A stretch of 34,000 nucleotides of DNA from a virus. Under the pieces are notes generated by a model, which made no database searches, was not told the origin of the DNA, and was given only the letters and a program-made list of their open reading frames with translations. The translations under genes and the position numbers were made by a program. The DNA lies in IMG/VR virus record IMGVR_UViG_3300020165_000078, positions 1-34,000 of that record. One strand, written 5' to 3'. Below, one piece after another: positions 23,211 through 31,642 of the stretch; the first letter of the stretch is position 1; each line of letters begins with the position of its first letter.

Positions 23211-25640
23211 TTACCTAGGATCTGTTGCACCTAAGTCTACACCACCACCAAGTATATCATTACCTGAAGATTCAAAGTTTTTAGGTGGTTTTGAATTATT
23301 TCTTTGATCTATAAGTTCTGACTGTTGAGACGCTTGAATTTTAGTTCTTTCGTCTTTACGGTCTTCTTTGTATCTTTCTTTGTTTTTCATACCATCAACT
23401 TCTAAACCTTTAAGCCTCATGTTTATCTGAAACTCGTGGTTCATAAGTTCTTTCTTGTATAAAACCTCTCTAGCTAGTTTCTCCTCTTCTATTTTAGCTT
23501 TCATTTGCTCTAGCTGCATTTTCTGCTCTGTTATAGATTGATTTTTCTGTACTTCAGCTTGAGCAGCCACTTGTTGAGCTTGAGCATTAGCCTGTGCTTG
23601 AGCTTGTATATTTTGCTGTTGCATTAACTGATCTCTCTCTTGTTTCTTTTTTCTACGTATTTTAAGTAATTGATTAGCTAGCTTTATGTTTTTAATCTCT
23701 CTAAGATCTATAGCATCTTCTAAATCAATACCTCCACCAGATAAAGCCATTTGTATATTTTGTTCTAATAAAGCTTTTTGCTCTTCGTCAGGCGATAACT
23801 CTATATGAATACCAAAATCTGATAAATGTAGATTACCTAACTCACTTAATGTAGATACATTATGTATACCTATTTTTTGTATAAAAGCATCTCTTGTAGG
23901 AGAATACTCTAATATATCTGACACTCTAAGTGATATAGCTTCAGCAACTTCTGATGTTATATATAGTCCTGACTGTAATATGTGTCTTGTAGCTGTGTTA
24001 CTATTAGCTGCTGCTATTTTTTGAACACCAACTAAAGCGTCTTTTGATGGAGTTGATGCATCAGACGACTCATTAAGACCCGTTACATCACGTATCATTT
24101 GTAGGTAGTAATTATACGTACCTATTAAACTTTGCATTTTAGCACCACCGTTCCCACTAGATATTTCTTGTATAGGCACTTTACCTGGGTTCATATCACC
24201 TTCAGATGTCATAGATCTACCTATAATAGAACCAGTTTGAAAGAACATGTTTAATGCCTCTTGTGGATTATAATTAGTTCCATTACCTAAATCGATCTCA
24301 GCTAAACCATCAGCATCTAAGTATATACCATCAGGAGTCATTCTAGACATCACCTGTTGCAGCTTTAAATGAGTTAGTTGTATCATATCAGCAAAACCAG
24401 TTATACGTCCTACAAGTGATTCTATACGTCCCTTGTACATTCTAGGTGCTGTTATACTGTAATTCATTTTAACCTTAGTGTGATCACTCTTAGGTCTCAT
24501 CATGTTTTTACTTAAATTCCAGTCAAGTAGTATTTCTGTACCTAACACTAGAGCTCCTTCGTATAAAACCTCTAGTGATCTAGACATTCTACCATACTTA
24601 GCTTCAAGCATTTGATCCACCATAGGATTAAAAGTATCGTCTTTTACTATAACTTTACTAGCCCCTGTTGCTGTTTCTTTAACTTTATACACTTCATTAG
24701 CATATGTTTTATAATTAAAGTAAAGTACTTGTATTTGGTTTTTATCGTTTTGGTTAGATTCAGTTAAACTTCTATTGTAGAAGCCACTGTTTTGAAACCC
24801 TTGCCCAGTTATTTTAACTAACTCTTCTTTAGATAAATTAGGGAATTGTTTTTTAAGTTCGTTTACTGGTATTGTTTTTACTTCACCAACATAGTATATA
24901 TCATCAAAGTAAGGTGACTCAGTATATGAATAAACCATGTTAGCAGGATCAACATATTCAACTTTGATACCTTCAGATTTATTATAAACAGTTTTAACAG
25001 CACCCATACCAAGTACTGTTAAATCGTAATTAACTCTTCTTCTAGTTAAATCATACTTGTTACCTTCTAAAACAACGTTAATAGCTTGCTCTTCAGCTAT
25101 TTCTATAGCTTGCTTATAACTAAGCTGCATATGTAGATCTAACTCTTGCTGTGAGTCAGGTAGTATTTCTGGATCATTTTCATTAAGATCAATGCCAAAT
25201 GCTTCTTTAGCAAAAGCATTAAGATCTTTAGTTCTCATGTCTCTAAGCATTGACTCCATATATGCAGTTCTTTTACTAACACCTGATGGATCTTGTGAAA
25301 ATGCTTTTATATCAAATACTCTTTCAGATATACCGTTTACTACTATATCTACAAATTTAGGTATAATAGGTACTGGTTTCCAGTCTAAGTTTAAGTAAGA
25401 TAAATCACCGTTTATAGATAACTCATCTTTATATTTTTGTATTGATTGTTCTCCCCTAGCATATAATCTAAGCTTGTGAAACTCTGTTTGGTTACCAAAA
25501 AATCTGTTAGTACCAGAGTCTCTTTTAAACCACTCGCTCTCAATTGCTTTAGCAACTTTCAAACCGTAGTCTTTACTCACTTTTTCTAAATCGCTAGCGA
25601 CTTGACTTGGAAAAGAACTTTTAACAACTGACTCAGCCAT
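23211..25640 (-). CDS. Portal protein
   Basis: An 809-residue protein one base after the terminase stop, the standard portal position. The body has the portal look: a helical N-terminus, then a wing-like alpha/beta region including VEYVDPANMVYSYTESPYFDD (about residues 226-246). A long helical segment ends in a Gln/Ala-rich coiled coil (about residues 660-760; MQQQNIQAQAQANAQAQQ). Such a long C-terminal helix matches the extended barrel of P22-like portals, which projects into the capsid and helps order DNA. The tail end is Gly/Asp-rich. The 12-subunit ring is the packaging and ejection channel and docks TerL. Low-complexity Q/A repeats may vary between relatives. Confidence 0.82.
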   Translation of the reverse strand: MAESVVKSSFPSQVASDLEKVSKDYGLKVAKAIESEWFKRDSGTNRFFGNQTEFHKLRLYARGEQSIQKYKDELSINGDLSYLNLDWKPVPIIPKFVDIVVNGISERVFDIKAFSQDPSGVSKRTAYMESMLRDMRTKDLNAFAKEAFGIDLNENDPEILPDSQQELDLHMQLSYKQAIEIAEEQAINVVLEGNKYDLTRRRVNYDLTVLGMGAVKTVYNKSEGIKVEYVDPANMVYSYTESPYFDDIYYVGEVKTIPVNELKKQFPNLSKEELVKITGQGFQNSGFYNRSLTESNQNDKNQIQVLYFNYKTYANEVYKVKETATGASKVIVKDDTFNPMVDQMLEAKYGRMSRSLEVLYEGALVLGTEILLDWNLSKNMMRPKSDHTKVKMNYSITAPRMYKGRIESLVGRITGFADMIQLTHLKLQQVMSRMTPDGIYLDADGLAEIDLGNGTNYNPQEALNMFFQTGSIIGRSMTSEGDMNPGKVPIQEISSGNGGAKMQSLIGTYNYYLQMIRDVTGLNESSDASTPSKDALVGVQKIAAANSNTATRHILQSGLYITSEVAEAISLRVSDILEYSPTRDAFIQKIGIHNVSTLSELGNLHLSDFGIHIELSPDEEQKALLEQNIQMALSGGGIDLEDAIDLREIKNIKLANQLLKIRRKKKQERDQLMQQQNIQAQAQANAQAQQVAAQAEVQKNQSITEQKMQLEQMKAKIEEEKLAREVLYKKELMNHEFQINMRLKGLEVDGMKNKERYKEDRKDERTKIQASQQSELIDQRNNSKPPKNFESSGNDILGGGVDLGATDPR

Positions 25641-25641
25641 A

Positions 25642-27864
25642 TTAATTTTCTATTAATTTTGAATGTGTTCCACCTTGTTTGTACCTTGCGAAACTTATAT
25701 TTAGTTTTTGTTTTTCTACTTTAGCGTTTGGAGCGTATAAATGCCTGTTACAACCCATTATGGCTAAACCAGAGCTTATAGATGCATCAAACTTTGTTCT
25801 ATTGTTTATATCAAACTTAGACCAATCATTTAATAACTCATTAAAATAAACGGTACCATGTGTTCCATCTGCTTTAATACCTACGTGATCTTGGATATAC
25901 ATCTCTATTGCAGCCGCGTGTGCTTGTTTTATATCTTCACTAGAGTTTGGTATTCCACCAACTTCTTTTTCTGCAACAGATAGTTTGTTCCATATTTTAT
26001 CAGGTCTGTTCATTGAGTAACCCCTATAACCTCTTCTTCTCAAGTAATACAATAAACGTGGTTTGTTATTTTCTGCTAGTATTGGCATACCATAAAAAAC
26101 TAACGCCATTAATACATCTTCAAAAAATATCTCAGCGGTTTGTGGTCTAGCTATATATTCACAGAAAAAATGATTAGCTGGTGCATCTTCCATACTAAAC
26201 TTAGTTAAACCATGTAAAGCACCTTTAGATCCCTTACCGTCAACTGTACCAGATATATCGTAACTATCACACCCAAAAACACCCATGTGTTCATTACCAG
26301 GTTTCTTGTAACCGTTTTTCAATATAACGTTGTTCTGTAAATGCGCTGGTGGTGTCCAGCTTAATTTAAATCTACCATTTTTATCAGGGTAGAATATAAC
26401 TTTGCTATCTTTAACACCATTAGCCCATTGAAAGTTTCCAGTGGTTATAGTGTTTATGTAGTTTGTTTCTTCGTTATAATCTATTTGCTCGTATATCTTA
26501 GCTAAGTTAAATATACTGTTTTTAGTTTCATCTCTAAAAGCATGCTCTTCTGTTCTTGGGAACTGTCTATAGAATTCATTTAAAGCGTCACCATCATCTT
26601 TTAATCCATCAACTTCATTTTGCCAATGCTCTAATATACCTATATCTATAGTCTCGCCAAAAGGTCCAACTTTTTCTGTTTCAGGTGTGTCGAATACAGG
26701 TATTCCATTAGAATCAATGAAGCCTTCGTAGTTCCACTCCATAGGTATGAACAAAGAATATAGTCCCGAGCTTGTCTGTCCATTGCGGTTTCGTTTTGTA
26801 ACATCTGAAGCTTTATATAGTTTCTTAAAATTATCTCCTCCTTTATCTAAAGCGTTTGATGTTGATCCCATCATACACTTACCAATTACTCTACTACCTA
26901 ATCTAAGGGTGGTTTTCGTAACCCTCCAGTTGTTGAGGATGTTGTTCGGCCTTTCCCATTTACCCGATTCATCGTGGACGAGGAGTTTAAGTTTCTCACC
27001 ATCGTAGGAGTTGTCACCGGTGTTTTTCCAGTCGATTGTCGTATCAAGCCCTGATAGCGTCTCGGTTTCGGTCTGCTTGGTTGTTCTAACGATGGATCTT
27101 CTGGTAAGCTTGGAGGCGGGGACACGATAGGCAAGTTCCGTCTTGGGCCTGTCCATTCCGTCCTGTATTGGGGAAAAGAAAAATGGGTAGTTAACAGAAA
27201 TGGGTACGACCTTATCTGTGAACATCTTTTTAGCATCGGGGCCAGATTTGGACAGTATCCCAAACCGTGAATCGGTTGATATTGTCGCCATGTTAACACA
27301 CTCCCCGGACGCCATGAATGAAAAACCTGAGCGTCGATTCTTGAGATAGCACATTCCATACGACCTGGCATCAGCTTTACACGCTTCCCAAAATATATAG
27401 AATAATCTATTTGCTTCTCGAAAGTCTGGCTGCCCAACATCAATTTTGGACCACTGCAAGTACATATAGTGAGTGCCAGTAATGTAAGTAGGCTCACCTT
27501 TGTTAATAAAGCTGAAACCTTCTTCACGATACTTAAACTCTCTGTCAATATACTCATACCATTTATCTTTAAATTCATCTGGATAATCTCTCCAATCAAA
27601 TACTGTTTTGATCTTTTTAAGCTCCTTAGGATACTCGGTAACTTCCCAAGTATCTTTACTAAACTTAACTGGGTTTGTTATCTTAGGTAAAGCTATTTTT
27701 AAATTCTGTATTTCATACACTTCACCTATTTGCCCCGTCTTACTTATGACAACAACATCATGTTCTTTATCGTAACCATACTTCCACTTTTTAGACTTAT
27801 TAAGTCTTTTAATAGTGTTTATTTTTATAGGTTCTATTACCTTATATAGTTGCTGCTGATACAT
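25642..27864 (-). CDS. terL: Terminase large subunit (packaging ATPase-nuclease)
   Basis: A 740-residue protein. The ATPase Walker A region is KNRRSGFS (175-182), an R-x-G-x-S variant without the usual GK lysine, as in a subset of phage terminases with RQxGxS-like motifs. Walker B is LLVHDE with Asp298 and Glu299. The C-terminal RNase H-like nuclease has a first acidic site in VFGCDSYD (Asp533, Asp536) and a late one at Asp693 in KFDAS. The enzyme pumps DNA through the portal and cuts the concatemer. It overlaps the probable small subunit by TAATG. The bases for residues ~130-315 are much more GC-rich and use different codons (for example CGA, CGC, GCG, TCC, GGG) than the rest, pointing to a transferred segment. 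The reading frame is intact, with no intein motifs. Confidence 0.88.
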   Translation of the reverse strand: MYQQQLYKVIEPIKINTIKRLNKSKKWKYGYDKEHDVVVISKTGQIGEVYEIQNLKIALPKITNPVKFSKDTWEVTEYPKELKKIKTVFDWRDYPDEFKDKWYEYIDREFKYREEGFSFINKGEPTYITGTHYMYLQWSKIDVGQPDFREANRLFYIFWEACKADARSYGMCYLKNRRSGFSFMASGECVNMATISTDSRFGILSKSGPDAKKMFTDKVVPISVNYPFFFSPIQDGMDRPKTELAYRVPASKLTRRSIVRTTKQTETETLSGLDTTIDWKNTGDNSYDGEKLKLLVHDESGKWERPNNILNNWRVTKTTLRLGSRVIGKCMMGSTSNALDKGGDNFKKLYKASDVTKRNRNGQTSSGLYSLFIPMEWNYEGFIDSNGIPVFDTPETEKVGPFGETIDIGILEHWQNEVDGLKDDGDALNEFYRQFPRTEEHAFRDETKNSIFNLAKIYEQIDYNEETNYINTITTGNFQWANGVKDSKVIFYPDKNGRFKLSWTPPAHLQNNVILKNGYKKPGNEHMGVFGCDSYDISGTVDGKGSKGALHGLTKFSMEDAPANHFFCEYIARPQTAEIFFEDVLMALVFYGMPILAENNKPRLLYYLRRRGYRGYSMNRPDKIWNKLSVAEKEVGGIPNSSEDIKQAHAAAIEMYIQDHVGIKADGTHGTVYFNELLNDWSKFDINNRTKFDASISSGLAIMGCNRHLYAPNAKVEKQKLNISFARYKQGGTHSKLIEN
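26920..27480 (-). other. GC-rich patch of foreign base composition inside terL
   Basis: Counting 540 bases (26941-27480) gives 252 G or C, about 47%, with individual 60-base lines at 40-53%. Flanking lines I counted within the same gene give 28-33%. The change is abrupt at both ends (near 26920 and 27480). It covers the terminase ATPase core from just before Walker A (175-182) to just after Walker B (298-299). Codons such as CGA, CGC, GCG and GGG appear here but are rare in neighbouring genes. The encoded protein remains continuous. Confidence 0.75.
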
Positions 27865-28139
27865 TACTTAGATCTTCTTTCAGCGAACCCACCAAATGAA
27901 GATTCTTTAGTTTCTTCTTTAGGTTTGTTATTCAACATATCCTCTTCCTCTTGTATTCTATTTAATATTTCAAAAGCATCAAATATAGCTAACTTTTTTG
28001 TTGCAGCTGCGTTCTTTAATCTATCAGCTGATATATCATCATCTGAATCAACTATAGCTTCTTTAGCAACCTTTATTAACTCTTCAACTGCTTTATGTCC
28101 AGCTTGGATTATATTCTTTTTCGTCTCCTTGATATTCAT
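27864..28139 (-). CDS. Probable small terminase subunit
   Basis: A 91-residue, helical, charged protein immediately before terL, overlapping it by TAATG. It has an N-terminal helical block (AVEELIKVAKEAIV, residues 17-30), a second helix (RLKNAAATKKLAIFDAFEIL, residues 40-59), then a disordered Lys/Glu tail ending in GFAERRSK. I recall similar short proteins always placed directly before terL in marine phages. The expected role is to recognise the phage DNA and stimulate TerL. It is smaller than most TerS proteins and shows no clear helix-turn-helix, so the function rests on position. Confidence 0.65.
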   Translation of the reverse strand: MNIKETKKNIIQAGHKAVEELIKVAKEAIVDSDDDISADRLKNAAATKKLAIFDAFEILNRIQEEEDMLNNKPKEETKESSFGGFAERRSK

Positions 28140-28686
28140 ATCTAATAGTTAATGATTGAGATCTAACTCTATATAATCTTTCATCATCTACTATAAACTC
28201 GTATTCACTACCAGGAGTAAAACCAACCAAGTCACCTTGTTGTATTTGTGAGTCAAAGTTTTCATCAAGATACTTTACAACACCTATACTAGGTAACTCT
28301 TTATTTAGATTAAAAATATTATTAGATTCAATAGGTTTAACAAATGAATAACCTTTAGGTGCTTTCCACTCGTTTTTGTTTTTATATAAAAATATCTGGT
28401 CAAAAGAACATAGATAATTATTATCATCTATATAGCTTTTACCATTTTTCTCTACACCTCTAACATCGTGGTATCTTCTAAAAACATTGTGATGAACAAT
28501 AACTTGATCACCTATACTAATATTAGTGTCACCTGTTATAGGCAAGCTTTTAACTATTGCTAACCTATTTACGCTTTGATGTGTGAATATTTGGGTGTTT
28601 AGTATTAAATCAACACCATCTATATTTTTAGTGTTGTTGTATCTGTTGCCTACTGGCTCTACAACGAAGTCAAAAATGCTTCTCAT
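28093..28686 (-). CDS. Tandem GroES-like fold candidate (197 residues)
   Basis: Two similar halves resemble the GroES beta-barrel pattern. The first half has SIGDQVIVHHNVFRRYHDV (about residues 57-75) followed by SFDQIFLYK. The second half has GVVKYLD (about 135-141), then QQGDLVGFTPGSEYEFIVDD (148-167) and ERLYRVRSQSLTIRYE, close to the GroES order VKVGDxVLF - xxVxxDGEEYxIL. Phages do encode GroES-type cochaperonins (T4 gp31) to fold their capsid proteins, and this gene sits among head-packaging genes. The similarity is by eye and weak; an unrelated beta-barrel protein is possible. It overlaps the upstream gene by TAATG and the next gene by 47 bases. Confidence 0.6.
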   Translation of the reverse strand: MRSIFDFVVEPVGNRYNNTKNIDGVDLILNTQIFTHQSVNRLAIVKSLPITGDTNISIGDQVIVHHNVFRRYHDVRGVEKNGKSYIDDNNYLCSFDQIFLYKNKNEWKAPKGYSFVKPIESNNIFNLNKELPSIGVVKYLDENFDSQIQQGDLVGFTPGSEYEFIVDDERLYRVRSQSLTIRYEYQGDEKEYNPSWT

Positions 28687-28904
28687 TAATACTCTAGATT
28701 ATACTCTATAGCTACAGCCATATTTTTATTAAAGTCTTTCCAAGGTAAAACCTCATCTGCTTTTTTAATAAATATACTAAACTTGTCATCTTCCTCTGTT
28801 ATGTGACAAATAGTATGCCCGCCGTAGACCTCTTGGCCCACGGCATAATGCATAGCTTCATTTTTATAATCTTTACCAATACTAATCTTTCTTATCAGCT
28901 TCAT
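28686..28904 (-). CDS. Small conserved protein of unknown function
   Basis: I choose the ATG at 28904 (72 residues, starting MKLIRKISIGKDYKNEAMHY) over an upstream in-frame ATG at 28956-28958. The shorter form matches small marine-phage proteins I recall and reduces the overlap with the upstream gene to 23 bases. The sequence is mixed alpha/beta with a GQEVYGGHTICHI core and a Trp-containing C-terminus (VLPWKDFNKN). It overlaps the next gene by TAATG, so co-translation with the GroES-like candidate is likely. No function can be assigned. Confidence 0.6.
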   Translation of the reverse strand: MKLIRKISIGKDYKNEAMHYAVGQEVYGGHTICHITEEDDKFSIFIKKADEVLPWKDFNKNMAVAIEYNLEY

Positions 28905-29163
28905 CTTGTGGTAATTCTGATATTGAACCGTCTTGTATGTTAACGGAAACCTTTCCATACTCTTCTTCTAAAGAAGCTTGTATTTCTCTAAGTTTAACCT
29001 GAAGTTGACCTATACCCTCAATGATACTAGCTTTTTGTGTCTCAAGTTGACCTATTGATAATTGATTTTTGTTTATCTCGTTAAGTAACGATTGTAAACC
29101 TTGTAATTGCTCATCTGTGATTTTATCCGGCTTCGGAGTCAAATCAATTGTTTTTTCTGCCAT
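28882..29163 (-). CDS. Small coiled-coil protein of unknown function
   Basis: A 93-residue acidic protein that is almost wholly helical. Residues 18-70 show heptad spacing of hydrophobics (LQGLQSLLNEINKNQLSIGQ, then IGQLQVKLREIQASLEEE), so a dimeric or trimeric coiled coil is likely. The acidic C-terminus ends in DEADKKD. The start lies directly behind a six-copy AATTT-type tandem repeat with no Shine-Dalgarno. It could be a small head or scaffold-accessory protein, but nothing beyond the coiled coil is visible. Confidence 0.65.
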   Translation of the reverse strand: MAEKTIDLTPKPDKITDEQLQGLQSLLNEINKNQLSIGQLETQKASIIEGIGQLQVKLREIQASLEEEYGKVSVNIQDGSISELPQDEADKKD

Positions 29164-29193
29164 AATTTAATTTAATTTAATTTAGTTTAATTT
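29164..29193. repeat. Six-copy pentanucleotide tandem repeat in a gene leader
   Basis: Six consecutive 5-base units on the plus strand, five AATTT and one AGTTT, immediately 5' of the minus-strand start at 29163. On the coding strand it forms an A/T-only leader built of AAATT units. It is the only simple-sequence array I see in the window and may set translation efficiency or vary in copy number. Confidence 0.85.
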
Positions 29194-29201
29194 AATAATT
29201 A

Positions 29202-29573
29202 TTATACATCAATAGAGTCTTCAAACTCCCCTAATGTTTTTAAATACTCATAACTTTGAATAGTTATATTTTTTGCCGTTTGATTTTCACTGGGAGTAAA
29301 AGAATAACTTTTTGACTCTAAAAAAGAGTTTGGGTTTTCTTCTTTACTTGATTCAGTAGCATACAACCTAACAGTAACAACCGCGTCAACAACTTTACTC
29401 CATTGCATTTCGTAAACAGGTGGTTCTATTATTTCGTCTAATTCATTTAAGACAGCTTCTGATATTAAAACCTGATTTTTTACATGATTTTTTCTTGATC
29501 TTGTGTTTTCAACCATGAAGTATGCTTCTGGTAGTTCTATACCTTTAAAATTATAATTTACTTGTAATGCCAT
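29202..29573 (-). CDS. Small protein of unknown function near fibre genes
   Basis: A 123-residue soluble protein, beta-rich in the first third (QVNYNFKGIELPEAYFMV) with a polar, Lys/Asn-containing loop (NTRSRKNHVKNQ) and an acidic C-terminus. I see no catalytic motif, signal peptide or membrane segment and recognise no family. It lies between the VWA-domain fibre protein and the coiled-coil protein, so it may be a structural or assembly factor of the fibre/head region. Confidence 0.6.
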   Translation of the reverse strand: MALQVNYNFKGIELPEAYFMVENTRSRKNHVKNQVLISEAVLNELDEIIEPPVYEMQWSKVVDAVVTVRLYATESSKEENPNSFLESKSYSFTPSENQTAKNITIQSYEYLKTLGEFEDSIDV

Positions 29574-29628
29574 TATTTTGTTTTTATTGTTATTCTATGT
29601 TTATATTATCACGCTATTTTCACACTTT

Positions 29629-31641
29629 TTAAATACTCATGTTTAAAGTAGCAAATCCATAAGTAGTACCCATTGGGTTAGTTGACTGTAGTTTTCTCCA
29701 AGCATTGTTTCCGTTAGCCGACCAAGTGCTAGAAGCACCGTAACTAGTTCCATTTATAACTAAATTACTAAAGCTAGGTTTGGTTGAAGAAAAATATATG
29801 TATAAATAATCAGGATTTGAGCCTGATTGATCTTGCCAATAAATACCGGTTATAGTGTTTCCATTAAAACTAGTATTACTAAGACTACCCATATTTGGCC
29901 AAGTTAAATTACCATAACCATAAGCGTAAGTAGTGTAAATCTGGTCAGATCTAACTGTTATTGTTGCTGTTAAATCGTATGCTGCGGCTACAGTAAAAGA
30001 AGATATGTTACTGCTATATACTATACCTCCGTTGTTTTTTTGTTCAAACCAACCTCTTAATCTATATGTGTTAGAAGCTATTAAAGAAACTTGACTTTCT
30101 GTTATAGTTTGTGACTTGGTTCCTGGATAAATAGCACCTGAGTACACAGCTATTTGATTACCTGTGCTAGCCGTTGGTGTTCCTGAGTAAGAGGCAAGGC
30201 TAGGCGTAGAGCTGTATGCTTGGTTGCAATATACCCAACCCATAGAATCTAAACCAGCATTATTGACTATTGCTTTTTGGTACGTATTTGTACCTCCAGT
30301 AGCTGTTACATATGTACCCGTTGTTGATAAGTTGTTAGGCGATAAACCATAAACAAATCCCCTACTTGTTATAGTACTACTACTAGCTACGTTTCCATTA
30401 GCTGTCCACTTACTAGCTAAAACTATTTCTGTGTCTCCAAAAGAGGTTCCAGCTGAATTAGTGGCCCAAGGCTTCCAGTAGTTAGCTGTATTGTTATTGA
30501 CATCTGTAACTACGAAGTTAGCATTAAAAGAGGTTTCTGTTACATTGCTAGTAGATACACCTGTGTCAGAAGGTGTAGAATCTATATTAGTACTATGTAA
30601 CGTTATGTCTGTAAACACAGGAAAAGCATCTTCTACGTCATCACATATATCTTCTATGAACTGAATCATACCGTTAGGGTTAGCGCTAAAATCAGTTAAA
30701 CCACCTGTATTATTAGCGTAACCATTATATATAGTGTGATTAGATGTTGTTCCATCAACCGAAGCAGTATCAGCTATACTACCTATAATAGATATAGTAC
30801 AAACATTAGCAACAGCTTGACTACTTAAAGTTCCCATGCTACTTGTTTCTTCTGCTCCATTAAAAGATCTAGTTGTTGTACCTTCAGGTGATGTATCTGT
30901 TAAGAATATAACCATTCTTTGAACACCTGTTCTAAATGTTCCAGCAAAATTATTATTCAAAACTTGATTTAAAACAACTTCCCAACCAACGGTGCCTTGG
31001 CCGCTACCTAAAACCATGTTTCCGTTGTTGTTGTCAGCAGCTGCTAACAGGTTTAGTTTTGATGCAAAGTCTGTAGCATTTGCGTAAGCGAATTTAACTA
31101 TAGCTGTTGAATGAACATGCCCAGTTCCATCTACAGTTTGGTAGTGTTTGTTGGCTGATGGTAGTCCACTGTAAGTAGAGCTTGATGAATAGTTTAAAGA
31201 ACTTGCGCTAGAACTACCTATAGCATCGACTATAACTAGACTTAATCTATAGTCACCACCTGATCTAGCTGCTACTTTGTTTGTTATAGCTGTTACATTT
31301 GCTTTTAAACCATTAGAAGAGTTGTTAAAATCATCAGACATACTACCAGTGTAATCAACAACAAATACAACATCCATAGCTTTGTTACATGGTATTGCTT
31401 GAAAGTCATGGTCATAAGCATAAAACTCACCCATGCCATAAGCAGCATTATTATCCGGGTGGCTAGGGCTTTGTGTGTTTGTTGAGTCATAGTCTTCAGC
31501 ACCTACAGTAGTAGCCCCTCCTAAAGTTATATCTTTTAAACTATAAGGTCCATAACTAGTGTCTACATCTGTGTAGTCATTTTCTAATTTTTCAGCCGCT
31601 ATAGCAGCTAAACTCAAACTTCCACTTCCAGGAACTGCCAT
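29629..31641 (-). CDS. VWA-domain putative fibre / adhesin protein
   Basis: A 670-residue protein. The N-terminus (MAVPGSGSLSLAAIAAEKLE) is a type I recall from virion fibre proteins. Residues ~88-345 form a von Willebrand A domain: the metal-binding (MIDAS) motif is DYTGS (Asp96-Ser100), a second-loop Thr is likely Thr217 in GQGTVGW, and the third motif is FLTDTSP with Asp249. After it come beta-rich, Ser/Thr/Asn-rich regions with fibronectin- or fibre-like strands (SRGFVYGLSPNNLSTTG, about residues 430-445) to the end. VWA domains bind proteins or glycans through a bound divalent metal, so host-surface adhesion is a reasonable inference. It lies between an S74 fibre module and small genes. 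The MIDAS has Thr in place of the first Ser, which is allowed. Confidence 0.75.
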   Translation of the reverse strand: MAVPGSGSLSLAAIAAEKLENDYTDVDTSYGPYSLKDITLGGATTVGAEDYDSTNTQSPSHPDNNAAYGMGEFYAYDHDFQAIPCNKAMDVVFVVDYTGSMSDDFNNSSNGLKANVTAITNKVAARSGGDYRLSLVIVDAIGSSSASSLNYSSSSTYSGLPSANKHYQTVDGTGHVHSTAIVKFAYANATDFASKLNLLAAADNNNGNMVLGSGQGTVGWEVVLNQVLNNNFAGTFRTGVQRMVIFLTDTSPEGTTTRSFNGAEETSSMGTLSSQAVANVCTISIIGSIADTASVDGTTSNHTIYNGYANNTGGLTDFSANPNGMIQFIEDICDDVEDAFPVFTDITLHSTNIDSTPSDTGVSTSNVTETSFNANFVVTDVNNNTANYWKPWATNSAGTSFGDTEIVLASKWTANGNVASSSTITSRGFVYGLSPNNLSTTGTYVTATGGTNTYQKAIVNNAGLDSMGWVYCNQAYSSTPSLASYSGTPTASTGNQIAVYSGAIYPGTKSQTITESQVSLIASNTYRLRGWFEQKNNGGIVYSSNISSFTVAAAYDLTATITVRSDQIYTTYAYGYGNLTWPNMGSLSNTSFNGNTITGIYWQDQSGSNPDYLYIYFSSTKPSFSNLVINGTSYGASSTWSANGNNAWRKLQSTNPMGTTYGFATLNMSI

Positions 31642-31642
31642 T

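Noticed and set aside
26898-27599. A 233-residue alternative minus-strand frame inside terL
   Set aside because: It is open only because the GC-rich patch has few stops. The terL frame through the same bases holds intact Walker A and B motifs, and the alternative product has no recognisable domain.
25642-27864. Intein or intron inside terL
   Set aside because: The protein is a normal terminase length with continuous ATPase and nuclease motifs, and no splicing-block or homing endonuclease motif is visible; only the base-composition patch remains.
28905-28958. Longer start for the 72-residue protein at 28958
   Set aside because: It would extend the overlap with the upstream gene from 23 to 77 bases, and the added residues do not resemble the small proteins I recall; kept as an alternative only.
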